Shown here piece after piece: positions 40,001-46,214 of a DNA stretch of 64,000 nt. Each line of letters begins with the position of its first letter. Position 1 is the first letter of the stretch. Origin of the DNA: Aeromicrobium sp. Sec7.5. GTDB taxonomy: Bacteria > Actinomycetota > Actinomycetes > Propionibacteriales > Nocardioidaceae. The position numbers and the translations under genes are program-made. The DNA lies in assembly GCF_036867135.1 (NCBI RefSeq), contig NZ_JBAJIJ010000001.1:744001-808000 (forward strand). Reading direction: 5' to 3'. The notes below the pieces were generated by a model that saw nothing but the letters and a program-made list of their open reading frames with translations, ran no database searches and had not been told where the DNA came from.

Positions 40001-40167
40001 GTCGCCGTCGGCTCGCCGAGGTCATGCACGGGGGGCAGGCGGCGTACACGCGTCCGGTCGACCGCCGTCTGGGCGACTCCGGCGTCAAGGCCCGCGAGGC
40101 CGCACTCCTGCAGGACCCGGAGGCCCGCCTCGTCGGTGACGTCTACGCGGGTCCGGGCTGCTCGTGA
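31009..40167 (+). CDS. fas: Type I fatty acid synthase, fused multidomain
   Basis: 3,052 residues, near the size of mycobacterial Fas. Domain order by motif: acyltransferase (AAGHSQGVLAVE, about 160), FMN enoyl reductase (EGGQAGGHHSWED, about 580), MaoC-type dehydratase (SGDHNPIHTS, about 1227), malonyl/palmitoyl transferase (GHSVGEYNALAAVSG, about 1427), an Ala/Pro/Asp linker, acyl carrier domain (CDGASSRRNQLL, about 1809), ketoreductase (VVTGASPGSIAAA, about 2114), ketosynthase (AACATTAIS with the catalytic Cys, about 2702; KHDTSTNAND; KSLTGHAKGG). It makes acyl-CoAs directly. No phosphopantetheinyl transferase domain is fused; acpS follows. GTG 31009 has GAGGGG 7 bp upstream. Confidence 0.96.
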   Translation: MTTFDTPVLPAHDRTPVHGTPGSVRALVDDLRDGTDRFGVVFGGQGTAWLPTLATLVRDHATGAELAELVERVEGRLAPVATEIARVDARFTPLAWADALASGESVDTGDDVEAAPAHPSEAELAVPSLSVPGILLTQIAAIRALRGWGLDPDQGATSAAGHSQGVLAVEVLRGRDEADVLVVARLAGVATQLVARRRGLTGSADAPVMVSVREVDPGAVDAVLESLPGTRAVRGLRNGRRSVVLTGPSTDVAAVLAAFDRRTATEKDARDQKLTGGAVFAPVVEPLGSAISFHHPDLGEAADLVAGWAATLGLDPTWARDLTRTAFIDPVDWVVQLDDVLATGAAWLLDLGPAALAATVTADEAAPRGVGVVTTTTRRGRRELTVPGAAPTRPTPWSSHLPTVVHLPDGTVRLETAFSRLTGKSPVLLAGMTPTTVDAKIVAAAANAGFWAELAGGGQVTAEIFGDRMAELDELLEPGRSFQFNSLLLDPYLWKLQLGQQRLVQRARAAGSPIDSVIVTAGVPELDEAVALVEDLHAVGIEHVVFKPGTVRQIRQVLAIATALGETERDGTSLIVQIEGGQAGGHHSWEDLDDLLVATYADLRATPGVVVCVGGGIGTPEAASSYLTGEWARRHDLPLMPVDGVLIGTAAMAAAEATTSPQVKQLLVDTPGTAAWIGAGKAVRGMSSGRSQLGADIHEIDNTASRTGRLLDEVAGDADAVAARRDEIIVALDATAKPYFGDVAHMSYGALLQRYVDLTTVTDHEGSGTWIDVSFRDRFHELAQRAEARLVAADHGDVPTLFATPSDVESAVTALAELRAEHGALDEVVLHPADVSFFLDVCRRPGKPVTFVPVVDADVRRWWRSDSLWQAHDPRYGADAVCVIPGPTSVRGITRVDEPVAELLQRFEDETIDGLLAAGRSTCRVSGRRRDDRAAGALGLVLAAHDVLWAGRTVINPVHRLGHGLGHDLGDGWTVTSDTRADHAPTGATLLASDTRVTLAVPVGDGRVVELPIDVPDGAPLGAAPVIAIETAAAAMTDLLRGAAGGSLPRPGGDSLLHAWSWDLVADHAGVTTPAVAGTDALAEGFVPDVLVGLAWPAVFAELTDATTASGLPVVEGALDLVHLDHEIAVSEVPAEGAELSISASLSGVEDTEVGRVVTVDVVVTSGGAPVATLRERLAIRGRAGAGALTDPPRGGGLLVDPRDTPRRARAKVRVSAPLDMRAFAAVSGDHNPIHTSAAAARLAGLGGPIVHGMWISALAQRAVGRRVEGWTARFLSPVHPGAELDVRVERVGLDQGAEVVEVTVRAGGELAMAATARVVAPRTAYVFPGQGIQHAGMGMDGYQRSAAAREVWDRADSHTREVLGFSILTVVRDNPTVLVANGVTHRHPDGVLFLTQFTQVAMAVLGSAQTAELRESGAFVEGAILAGHSVGEYNALAAVSGVIPLEAVVEVVFQRGSVMHTLVERDAQGRSDYRLAAIRPSQIGLDDGTVGAYVDELAERTGEFLQIVNLNLRDSQYALAGSVRGLKALEADVAERRERFGGKGAFILVPGIDVPFHSRVLHGGVDDFRSRLDELLPAEIDPDVLIGRYVPNLVPRPFTLDRAYVTEVAELVDPENRSIGVLRGVLADFDAWSARPGALCRTLLIELLAWQFASPVRWIETQDLMFAPLSEGGLGVERLVEIGVGQSPTIANLASSTLKLPVGSHTRRRDAVQVLNVERDAAVVFSTDEEVVVDDDDADLDSGSETSSDAAPTSAAPAPAAAAGGGPAEQTAADLPFTASAATSVLIAWWTKLRPEQIGVADTIESLCDGASSRRNQLLLDLGGELSLGAIDGAAEADVVTLGAQVDGLARGYKPLGPVLSAAIGDHLKKVLGPTGKRPAAITDRVTQTWGLGAGWAQHVLVRVALDTREGASVRGGQLGELTIGSAGDLDAAVDTAVAAVAASNGTSVQMPSTGGGGGGTVDVEALGELTAHIAGPNGALASAARIVLDRLGLADTADTVALGESDADDAAVLELVSTELGPDWAQRVAPAFDARRALLLDDRWASAREDLARIALGDDVRATFTGTGEIVARQARFWAGSVSDPELTARLEQIAADAVDTSTGPWADEVAVVTGASPGSIAAAVAGELLAGGATVVATTSSLGASRLAAFRDLYRSHARGGATLWVVPANMASFTDVDALASWVVTEQVDTSGPVSTVVKPAMTPTLLLPFAAGPVRGDLAEAGPSNEIDMRILVWSVERLIGAFALQGRGHDIASRLHVVLPGSPNRGTFGGDGAYGEAKAALDAIVAKWRVEKRWSQRVTLVHALIGWVRGTGLMGGNDPLVEAIEARGIRTWAPQEMAAALLDTCTVRARDEALSGPLVRDFTGGLAGADVDLPGLAASLGRPVAAESAEVATIKALAPAPTAPREVAEAPTWPEIPASPEDLVVIVGAGELGPYGSSRTRFEAEVEDRLSAAGVAEIAWSTGLIRWENGSWVDTESDEDVDEADLVERYHDAVRERVGVRTYGDDQTIKDHTVPLLASVFLDQDLTFTVGTRAEAEAMKAADAEHTRIVEGADGEWTVTRLAGTEIRVPRRMKLTRTVGGQIPTGFDPTVWGVPAEMVESVDRVALWNLVCTVDAFLSSGFDPSELMRWVHPAFVANTQGTGMGGMSSMQSLYIDTLLGEAKANDILQEALPNVIAAHVVQSYVGSYGAMVHPVAACATTAISVEEGVDKIRLGKAEFVVAGGFDDLSAEGIIGFADMSATADTEVMRAKGLQDRYFSRANDRRRGGFVESQGGGTILLARGDVALAAGLPVLGVVAYAGSFADGVHTSIPAPGIGALAASLGGARSPLGRGLAALGLTHDDVALVSKHDTSTNANDPNESDLHERISAALGRDEGRPLYVVSQKSLTGHAKGGAAAFQLIGLCQVLETGTIPPNRSLDCVDDVLSEHEHLVWLRSPLATSGLRAGLVTSLGFGHVAGLIALAHPAAFLATVPAEQRTEYLGRAEARRMAGRRRLAEVMHGGQAAYTRPVDRRLGDSGVKAREAALLQDPEARLVGDVYAGPGCS

Positions 40168-40177
40168 CGGTGTCGCC

Positions 40178-40597
40178 GTGACCGCGCCTAGGCCGATGGT
40201 GCTGGGGGTGGGGGTCGACCTCGTCCACGTGCCCTCGTTCGCCGCCCAGCTGGCGGTGCCGGGGACGCGGTTCGCGGAGGCCTTCACGCCGGGGGAGCGG
40301 GCGGACGCGGCCGATCGGGCCGATCCGTCGGCCTCCCTCGCGGCCCGCTGGGCGGCGAAGGAGGCAGTCGTCAAGGCGTGGTCGGCCGCCCTGTTCGGTT
40401 CACCCCCGGTGCTGCCCGAGGCGGTGCACCGCCGGATCGAGGTCGTGACCGACGCGTGGAACCGGCCGGCCGTGCGCCTCCTCGGCGAGGTCGCGACCGC
40501 CGCCGCCTCCTCCCTCGGCCCCGATCTGACCTGGCACCTCAGCCTCTCCCACGACGCCGACCTCGCGACCGCCTACGTCACCCTCACCCGCCCCTGA
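40178..40597 (+). CDS. acpS: Holo-ACP synthase AcpS
   Basis: 139 residues. LGVGVDLVHV carries the Mg-binding Asp, and ARWAAKEAVVKAW the catalytic Glu and Lys; LSLSHDADLATAYV closes the fold. It attaches phosphopantetheine to the acyl carrier domain of Fas. It starts 10 bp after fas (GTG 40178; ATG 40196 is an alternative) and must be co-transcribed with it, as Rv2523c is with Rv2524c. Its stop is followed at 5 bp by the left palindrome of cassette B. Confidence 0.92.
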   Translation: MTAPRPMVLGVGVDLVHVPSFAAQLAVPGTRFAEAFTPGERADAADRADPSASLAARWAAKEAVVKAWSAALFGSPPVLPEAVHRRIEVVTDAWNRPAVRLLGEVATAAASSLGPDLTWHLSLSHDADLATAYVTLTRP

Positions 40598-40602
40598 CCC
40601 CC

Positions 40603-40680
40603 GGTCGAATTACGGAGTGGACCAGGCAACTGGTCGCCGGACACGGGAAATTTGCCGTGCTCGGCGACCAACTGCCGTGT
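40603..40680 (+). repeat. Palindrome B, left copy
   Basis: 78 bp. The outer arms GGCAACTGGTCGCCG and CGGCGACCAACTGCC pair at 13 of 15 positions. The inner arms CACGG and CCGTG enclose GGAAATTTG, so the whole folds as a nested hairpin. It lies between the acpS stop and the stop of the cassette gene. Confidence 0.85.
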
Positions 40681-40684
40681 TGGG

Positions 40685-41665
40685 TCAGGCGCCGAGGTCA
40701 ATGATCCGTCGCCAGATCCTCCGCGACCGGCCGAGGTCGGCCTTGATGCGCGCGGCCGTCGTGGCGGATCGACGTGGCTCCAGGTCTGACCACGTCCACC
40801 GACTGACGCCGTGGTCCAGTCCGCGGATCGCGTCCTCCCGCCGCTTCTCGTCGACGAGCACGCGGCCGACGTCGGTGTCGTACGGATTGAGACGGCCGTA
40901 CTTCACGAGCCCGTCGAACTCGCCGACGTGGTGGAAGAGCTCCCACCAGAAGTCTGACCGCCCGACGAGGCGACCGGTGCTGTCGCGGATCTCGTGCTGA
41001 GGTTCGGGCAGGGGGATCGCGTGGGTCGAGAAGAAGCACATCGACCGCACCTCACCGACCGACTCCATGCGAGCATCTGCGAGGCCTGCAGCCCGATGCG
41101 CGGTGACCGCCCCGGCCCAGGTCCGGACACTCTTGAGCATGTCCTCGAGCTGACCAGCGCTGACACCGAGGTCGCGCATCGCCGACGTGATGGCCACGGC
41201 GCCGGCCTCGAGTGATGCGCCGAGTGCTGTCTCGACGGCTGCTCGGACCGGCGGGACCACGAGGACCCCGCCGATCTCGACGAGCGATGCCGAGTCGATG
41301 GCGCCGCAGTGGTAGCGCACGCCGGCGTCGACCCGATCCGTGCGGCCGTCGAGGCGCCCCACCTGCACCTCGCTCAGGTCGACGTCCCAGACCTCGATGC
41401 CGAGCAGGGCCGCCGCGGAGTAGTGGGACGCGTAGACGTGGCGACCGAGCTTGCCCAGCACGGCCCGGGTCAGCACCCGATGGCGCTCCACGGGGGTGGA
41501 GTGCTGCCAGGTGGGCCCGTGCGCATAGGTGCCGAACCGGATGCGGACGATGTCCCCGTCGCGGAGCGCACGACGGATCGCGCCGTCGGTCCACCCGAGG
41601 TCGAGGAGCTCATGGCGCTCCAGCGCACCGCCGTGGGCGTGGAACAGTGGTCCGAGCTCGTTCAT
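40685..41665 (-). CDS. Winged-helix + PD-(D/E)XK-like protein of cassette B
   Basis: 326 residues. N-terminal winged helix (LERHELLDLGWTDGAIRRAL, then IRFGTYAHG) of the AbiEi type. A middle region contains SHYSAAALLGIEVWDVDLS, and a C-terminal nuclease-like fold RSDFWWELFHHVGEFDGLVK (Asp about 237, Glu and Asp about 248-250), followed by LVDEKRREDAIRG. The D...ExDG pattern parallels the cassette A protein, but the rest is dissimilar. No partner toxin is adjacent. ATG 41665 is preceded by CAGTCT 6 bp away. Function unknown. Confidence 0.72.
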   Translation of the reverse strand: MNELGPLFHAHGGALERHELLDLGWTDGAIRRALRDGDIVRIRFGTYAHGPTWQHSTPVERHRVLTRAVLGKLGRHVYASHYSAAALLGIEVWDVDLSEVQVGRLDGRTDRVDAGVRYHCGAIDSASLVEIGGVLVVPPVRAAVETALGASLEAGAVAITSAMRDLGVSAGQLEDMLKSVRTWAGAVTAHRAAGLADARMESVGEVRSMCFFSTHAIPLPEPQHEIRDSTGRLVGRSDFWWELFHHVGEFDGLVKYGRLNPYDTDVGRVLVDEKRREDAIRGLDHGVSRWTWSDLEPRRSATTAARIKADLGRSRRIWRRIIDLGA

Positions 41666-41753
41666 GACTCCAGACTGCGGCCGATCTGGCGGTCCCCGGT
41701 TGCTGAGCCTGGTTCCTGTGGATTCATCCGGTCGGTGGATGAGCCGCAGCACC

Positions 41754-41831
41754 ACACGGGAGTTCGTCGCCGAACACGGCAAATTTCCCGTGTTCGGGAA
41801 CCATCTGCCTGGTTCACTCCGTAATTCGACC
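41754..41831 (-). repeat. Palindrome B, right copy (inverted)
   Basis: The reverse complement matches the left copy at 69 of 78 positions. Mismatches cluster in the outer arms; the central ACACGGGAAATTTGCCGTG is identical in all three copies. It lies 9 bp beyond the tetR stop. Confidence 0.85.
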
Positions 41832-41840
41832 TGGGGGGGG

Positions 41841-42455
41841 TTAGGCCTCGGCGGCGAGGAGGTAGGCGGCGAGGAGGCGCTTGAGCTCGATGACGGCCTC
41901 GGCGTGGGCCTGGCCGTCGCGGATGGAGAAGTTGAGCATCGAGTACGTGACGTGCACGAGGACCTCGGCGACGATGCGGCGGCGCTCGCGGGGGGTGCCG
42001 GGGGTCAGCGGCGCGAGCGCGTGGGCGACGGAGGCGGCGAGGTCACGCTCGGTGACGGCCGCGGTCGCCCGGGTGGCCGGCGTGGCCTGCACCGCGTGCC
42101 AGACCGCCCGGCGGGACGGGTCGGCGACCCACAGTGCCGCGATGTGATCGATCAGGCGGTCGAGGAAGCGCAGCCAGTCGAGCGACGGGATCTGGCCCGC
42201 GAACGCCTCGAGCTCGGACTTGACCGCCACGGCGTCCTGGCGATCGAGCTCGCACACGATGACGTACTTGTTCGCGAAGAACTGGTAGAGCGTGCCGATG
42301 GGCAGCTCGGCGCGCTGCGCGACCTCCTCGCAGGTGAACGACTCGAAGCCGACCTCCAGCAGGAGCTCGCGCGAGACCGCCAGGAGAAGATCGAACTTCT
42401 TCTGGCTGCGCTCCTGCGTCGGGCGCTTGCGTGGCTCGAGGATCTCGACGGTCAC
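41841..42455 (-). CDS. TetR-family regulator
   Basis: 204 residues. An Arg/Lys-rich start (RKRPTQERSQKKFDLLL) leads into the helix-turn-helix CEEVAQRAELPIGTLYQFF. It ends an operon with a phosphotransferase and a FabG-like SDR, with 3 bp to the gene ahead. TAGGGT (42463-42468) lies 7 bp before GTG 42455, giving it a private leaderless promoter as well. It is a second candidate, besides FasR, for the twin operators at fas and the carboxylase, or for the TAAGC-N4-GCTTA site upstream of its own operon. Confidence 0.85.
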   Translation of the reverse strand: MTVEILEPRKRPTQERSQKKFDLLLAVSRELLLEVGFESFTCEEVAQRAELPIGTLYQFFANKYVIVCELDRQDAVAVKSELEAFAGQIPSLDWLRFLDRLIDHIAALWVADPSRRAVWHAVQATPATRATAAVTERDLAASVAHALAPLTPGTPRERRRIVAEVLVHVTYSMLNFSIRDGQAHAEAVIELKRLLAAYLLAAEA

Positions 42456-42458
42456 GCG

Positions 42459-43496
42459 TCACACCCTAGTGGCCTCCAGCCCGGCGGCCACGAGGACGAC
42501 GACGGCGTCGCCGAGTCCGTCGAAACCACCGCCGCGGGTCTGGCCCTGGCTGTGCCGGAAGTGGATGCCCTCGAGGATCACGGCGAGCTTGAAGAACGCG
42601 AGCCCGACGTGGAACCCCATCGCACCGAGGTCGCGCCCGGAACCGGCGGCGTACCGCTGCAGGATGTCGTCCGGCGACGGGTAGCCCGGTGCCAGCGGTG
42701 CGTCGGTCACGGCCGCGCCGCCGCCCGCCATCGCCATCTGCTGGTACGCCAGCATCAGGGCGACGTCGGTGAGCGGGTCACCGAGCGTGCTCATCTCCCA
42801 GTCGAGGACGGCCGTGATGCGGTCGCCGCCCGACGGGGTGGAGTCGACGAGCGCGTTGTCGAGCCGGTAGTCACCGTGGACGATCGTGCCCTCGGAGTGG
42901 GAGGGCAGCTGGCGGTCGAGCTGCGTGGCGAGCTCGTCGATCCCCGGGATGTCGCGGCTGCGCGAGGCGTCGAGCTGCTTGCGCCAGCGGCGCAGCTGCC
43001 GCTCCAGGTACCCGTCGGGCCGGCCGAACTCCGCCAGACCCACGGACGCCGGGTCGACCGCGTGCAGGTCGACGAGGGTGTCGGTGAGTCGTTCGGCGAT
43101 GGCGCGGGTGCGCTCGGCACCGAGCTCCTCGAGCTGGCTGGCGCGGGAGTAGGGCGTGCCCGGCACCGACGCCATGACGTAGAACGGGGCGCCGGTCACG
43201 TCGACGTCGTCGCAGTGCGCGTGCACGACCGGTACAGGCACGGCGGTGTCGGCGAGGGCCTTCATGACGCGGTACTCGCGACCCATGTCGTGGGCCGTGG
43301 CCAGCACGTGCCCCATGGGCGGGCGCCGGACGACGACCTCGGTGGCGCCGTCGGTGACCCGGTACGTCAGGTTCGACTTGCCACCCGTGATCAGCGAGGC
43401 CGTGAGCGGCTCGCCGAGCAGTCCGGGGACCTCCCCGGCGAGCCAGGCACCGACGGCGTCGAGGTCGAGGCCGTCGCCCCGCTCACTGTCAACCAC
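42459..43496 (-). CDS. APH-family phosphotransferase (ACAD10/11-type)
   Basis: 345 residues. The kinase-like fold shows VVVRRPPMGHVLATAHDMGRE, the catalytic loop IVHGDYRLDNAL (HxDxxxxN) and the metal motif AVLDWEMSTLGDP. This subfamily is usually found beside acyl-CoA genes, like the kinase domain of eukaryotic ACAD10/11 that phosphorylates 4-hydroxyacyl-CoAs; antibiotic phosphorylation is unlikely. GTG 43496 lies 7 bp after the SDR stop. Confidence 0.8.
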   Translation of the reverse strand: MVDSERGDGLDLDAVGAWLAGEVPGLLGEPLTASLITGGKSNLTYRVTDGATEVVVRRPPMGHVLATAHDMGREYRVMKALADTAVPVPVVHAHCDDVDVTGAPFYVMASVPGTPYSRASQLEELGAERTRAIAERLTDTLVDLHAVDPASVGLAEFGRPDGYLERQLRRWRKQLDASRSRDIPGIDELATQLDRQLPSHSEGTIVHGDYRLDNALVDSTPSGGDRITAVLDWEMSTLGDPLTDVALMLAYQQMAMAGGGAAVTDAPLAPGYPSPDDILQRYAAGSGRDLGAMGFHVGLAFFKLAVILEGIHFRHSQGQTRGGGFDGLGDAVVVLVAAGLEATRV

Positions 43497-43503
43497 GGGT
43501 CCG

Positions 43504-44259
43504 TCAGTCCTTCGGTCCGCCGGCGACGTAGATGACCTGGCCCGACACGAAGCCGGCACCCTCGCTGACCAGGAACGAGACGGTGTGGGCGATGTCCTCG
43601 GGCTGGCCGACACGCGCCACCGGGATCTGATCGGCGCTGAACTTGATGAAGTCGTCGAAGGGCACGCCGATGCGCTCGGCCGTGGCGGCCGTCATGTCGG
43701 TCTGGATGAAGCCGGGAGCCACGGCATTGGCCGTGACGCCGTACTTGCCGAGCTCGATCGCGAGGGTCTTGGTGTAGCCCTGCAGGCCGGCCTTGGCGGC
43801 GGAGTAGTTGGCCTGGCCGCGGTTGCCCTGCGCCGAGGTCGACGACAGGTTCACGACGCGGCCGAACTTGGCCTCGGTCATGTACTTCTGGGTGGCCTTG
43901 ACGGTGTTGAAGGCGCCGCGCAGGTGGACCGCCATGACGGAGTCCCAGTCCTCGACGGTCATCTTGAACAGCAGGTTGTCGCGGATGATGCCCGCGTTGT
44001 TGACGACGACCGTCGGCGCGCCGAGCTCCTCGGCGACCTTCGCCACGGCCGCGTCGACGCTGGCCGGATCGGACACGTCGGCACCGACCGCGAGGGCCGT
44101 GCCGCCGGCGGCGGTGATGGCGTCGACGACGGGCTGGGCCCGGTCGGCGTCCAGGTCGAGGACGGCCACCTGCAGGCCGTCGGCGGCGAGGCGCTGGGCC
44201 GTGGCGGCCCCGATGCCCTGGGCGGCTCCGGTCACGATCGCGGTACGGGTCTCGGTCAC
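43504..44259 (-). CDS. FabG-like 3-oxoacyl reductase (SDR)
   Basis: 251 residues. IVTGAAQGIGAATAQ, VNNAGIIRDNLL, VVNLSSTSAQGN, catalytic YSAAKAGLQG, and C-terminal FVSGQVIYVAGG. The IIRDNLLFKM segment is characteristic of FabG-type acyl reductases. GTG 44259 has CAGGAG 7 bp upstream; a longer frame reaching 44517 has none. It heads the operon with the phosphotransferase and TetR genes, and a TAAGC-N4-GCTTA site lies about 45 bp upstream. Confidence 0.88.
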   Translation of the reverse strand: MTETRTAIVTGAAQGIGAATAQRLAADGLQVAVLDLDADRAQPVVDAITAAGGTALAVGADVSDPASVDAAVAKVAEELGAPTVVVNNAGIIRDNLLFKMTVEDWDSVMAVHLRGAFNTVKATQKYMTEAKFGRVVNLSSTSAQGNRGQANYSAAKAGLQGYTKTLAIELGKYGVTANAVAPGFIQTDMTAATAERIGVPFDDFIKFSADQIPVARVGQPEDIAHTVSFLVSEGAGFVSGQVIYVAGGPKD

Positions 44260-44303
44260 GAGTTCTCCTGGGAGTTGCGGGAAGTCAGGGTCAGGCTGCC
44301 CGG

Positions 44304-44317
44304 TAAGCGCTCGCTTA
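44304..44317. promoter_or_regulatory. TetR-type operator TAAGC-N4-GCTTA
   Basis: TAAGC-GCTC-GCTTA, a perfect 5-bp-armed palindrome, about 45 bp before the FabG-like start. It is the same half-site and spacing as at 27564-27579. Confidence 0.6.
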
Positions 44318-44406
44318 GTCAGGCCCTTGCACCGTAGCGCATCGCGACGGCGCGGGGGAGGGGTGGCGTGACGCTGGACACGGCCGGGGCAGGACACCTC
44401 CAGAAA

Positions 44407-44452
44407 CATGAGGAATGCCTCATGTTGTGCTTTACTTGAGGAAACCCTCATG
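44407..44452 (+). promoter_or_regulatory. Twin palindromic operators upstream of the acyl-CoA carboxylase
   Basis: CATGAGG-AATG-CCTCATG (44407-44424) and CTTGAGG-AAAC-CCTCATG (44435-44452), 28 bp apart centre to centre. The first differs from its fas counterpart by one base of the centre; the second differs by one base of the right arm. The second ends just before the ribosome site, so binding there would block the start region. Confidence 0.7.
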
Positions 44453-44462
44453 TTTTGGAGGC

Positions 44463-45956
44463 ATGGTGTCCCAGCTCGATCTCGCCGCACTCGATGCGAC
44501 CACCCACCGTTCGGCACTCACGCAGCGCCGTCGCGACCGGATGGCCCGCGTCGAGCCACGCGGAGCCCGCCAGCACACCGCCCGTGAGCGGGTCGAGCTG
44601 CTCGTCGACGCCGGCTCCTTCGTCGAGATCGGTCCGTTGCGCACGGCCGGCGGCTCGGGCACCGGGGTCCTGACCGGATGGGGGCTCGTCGACGGCCGCC
44701 ACGTCGTGGTGATCGCGCACGACGCCGCCGTCGCCTCGGGCGCGATCGGCGCGGTGTTCGCCGATGCCGTGGTCAAGGCCCAGCGGCTGGCGATCGACCG
44801 GGGCTTCCCGATCGTCTACCTGAACGACTCCGGCGGCGCCCGCGTGCCCGACGGCGTCTTCGCGCTCCACGGGTGCGGCGAGGTCTTCACGCACAACGTC
44901 CTGGCGCAGCGTCGCGTGCCGCAGATCTCCGTGATCCTCGGCCCGTGCGCAGGTGCCGCCGCTTACTCGCCGGCCCTGACGGACTGGACGATCATGGTCA
45001 AGGGCCACGGCCACATGTTCCTGACCGGCCCCGACATCGTGAAGGCGGCCACGGGCGAGGACGCCACGGCCGACGAGATCGGCGGGTCCCAGCTGCACAC
45101 CGTCACGTCGGGCGTCGCCCACCTCGAGGTCCCCGACGAGCTCGCGGCCCTCGCCGAGACCCGCCGGTTGCTGTCGTTCCTGCCGTCGCACGCCGGCGGG
45201 CCGATGCCCTTCGCTGCGCCGGCCGAGCCCGACCAGGCCGCGGTCGACGCGCTGCCGTTCGTCGTCCCCGAGAAGGCCAGCATCGTCTTCGACATGAACC
45301 GCGTGCTCGACGGCGTCCTCGACGCCGGCGAGCGCTTCGAGCTCATGCCCGAGCACGCCCCCAGCATCCTCACGGTGCTGGCTCGCCTCGAGGGTCGTCC
45401 GGTCGGCATCATCGCCAACCAGCCCGGTGCCCGCGGCGGGATCCTCGACTCCAAGGCCTCCGTGAAGGCCGCCCGCTTCGTCGACTTCTGCGGGCGCTTC
45501 GGCCTCCCGGTGCTGACTTTCGTCGACGTCCCCGGATTCCTCCCCGGCACGGTCGAGGAGGGTCGCGGAGTCATCACCCACGGTGCGAAGCTCCTGAAGG
45601 CCTACATCGAGTCGTCCGCGCCCGTGCTGACCGTCGTGGTCCGCAAGGCGTACGGCGGCGCGTACATCGCGATGGGGGCGAAGTCGCTCGGTGCGGACTT
45701 CCAGTGGGCCTGGTCGAACGCCGAGATCGCGGTCATGGGCCCCGGCGGCGCGGTGACGCTGCTGCACCGGCGTGCGCTTGCGGCGGCCGACGACCCGGTG
45801 GCGCTGCGTGACGAGCTGGCGGCGCAGTACCGCGAGGAGGTCGCCCGCCCGTACGTCGCGGCCGAGTCGGGCATCGTCGACGACGTCATCGTTCCCGAGG
45901 AGACGCGTGGTCGCCTGTCGGACGCCCTGCGCATGCTCAGTGCGGACCCCGCGTGA
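44463..45956 (+). CDS. Acyl-CoA carboxylase carboxyltransferase subunit
   Basis: 497 residues from ATG 44463; GTG 44466 is better spaced from GGAGG (44457-44461) and may be the true start. Both crotonase-like halves are present: YLNDSGGARVPDG, LGPCAGAAAYSPAL and FLTGPDIVKAATGE in the first; VDVPGFLPGTVEE, RKAYGGAYIAMG and AVMGPGGAV in the second. It transfers carboxyl from biotin to acetyl- or propionyl-CoA. Its operators match those of fas, so it probably supplies malonyl-CoA to it. No biotin carboxylase gene is in the window. Confidence 0.92.
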   Translation: MVSQLDLAALDATTHRSALTQRRRDRMARVEPRGARQHTARERVELLVDAGSFVEIGPLRTAGGSGTGVLTGWGLVDGRHVVVIAHDAAVASGAIGAVFADAVVKAQRLAIDRGFPIVYLNDSGGARVPDGVFALHGCGEVFTHNVLAQRRVPQISVILGPCAGAAAYSPALTDWTIMVKGHGHMFLTGPDIVKAATGEDATADEIGGSQLHTVTSGVAHLEVPDELAALAETRRLLSFLPSHAGGPMPFAAPAEPDQAAVDALPFVVPEKASIVFDMNRVLDGVLDAGERFELMPEHAPSILTVLARLEGRPVGIIANQPGARGGILDSKASVKAARFVDFCGRFGLPVLTFVDVPGFLPGTVEEGRGVITHGAKLLKAYIESSAPVLTVVVRKAYGGAYIAMGAKSLGADFQWAWSNAEIAVMGPGGAVTLLHRRALAAADDPVALRDELAAQYREEVARPYVAAESGIVDDVIVPEETRGRLSDALRMLSADPA

Positions 45957-46183
45957 CGACGGCGGCGCGCGCCGACATCGTCGCGAACGTCTGGAAGATC
46001 GTCGTCCGCGAGGGCGACCCCGTCGCCGCCGGTGACGAGCTCGCGGTCCTCGAGACCATGAAGATGGAGATCCCGGTCGTGGCGCCGTCGGGCGGGCACG
46101 TCGTGCGGGTGTGCGTCCAGGAGGGGCAGATCGTCCAGGAGGGTGACGTCGTGATCGAGATCGACGGCACACCCGGAGCCTGA
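45953..46183 (+). CDS. Biotinyl (BCCP-like) carrier protein
   Basis: 76 residues; a stand-alone lipoyl/biotinyl domain with the biotin-accepting Lys in LETMKMEIPV and the second hairpin motif VQEGQIVQEGDVVIEI. GTG 45953 overlaps the carboxyltransferase stop (GTGA), so the two are coupled. It carries carboxybiotin between the carboxylase and the transferase subunits. Confidence 0.9.
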   Translation: MTTAARADIVANVWKIVVREGDPVAAGDELAVLETMKMEIPVVAPSGGHVVRVCVQEGQIVQEGDVVIEIDGTPGA

Positions 46184-46214
46184 GGCGGCTCCCCGCCGCT
46201 GACATGATCGCCCG

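Larger units (their letters stand above)
40603..41831. mobile_element. Cassette B: nuclease-fold gene flanked by inverted nested palindromes
   Basis: A 1.23-kb unit between the convergent acpS and tetR genes. It has the same plan as cassette A: one minus-strand gene, stop 4 bp from the left repeat, start about 90 bp from the right repeat, and 78-bp inverted terminal copies matching at 69 of 78 positions. The repeat sequence is unrelated to that of cassette A. A third, solitary copy lies at 62660-62737. Mobility is inferred; no target duplication is evident. Confidence 0.5.

Noticed and set aside
42459-43496. Aminoglycoside resistance gene
   Set aside because: The APH fold is real, but the subfamily motifs and lipid-operon context point to the ACAD10/11-type kinase.
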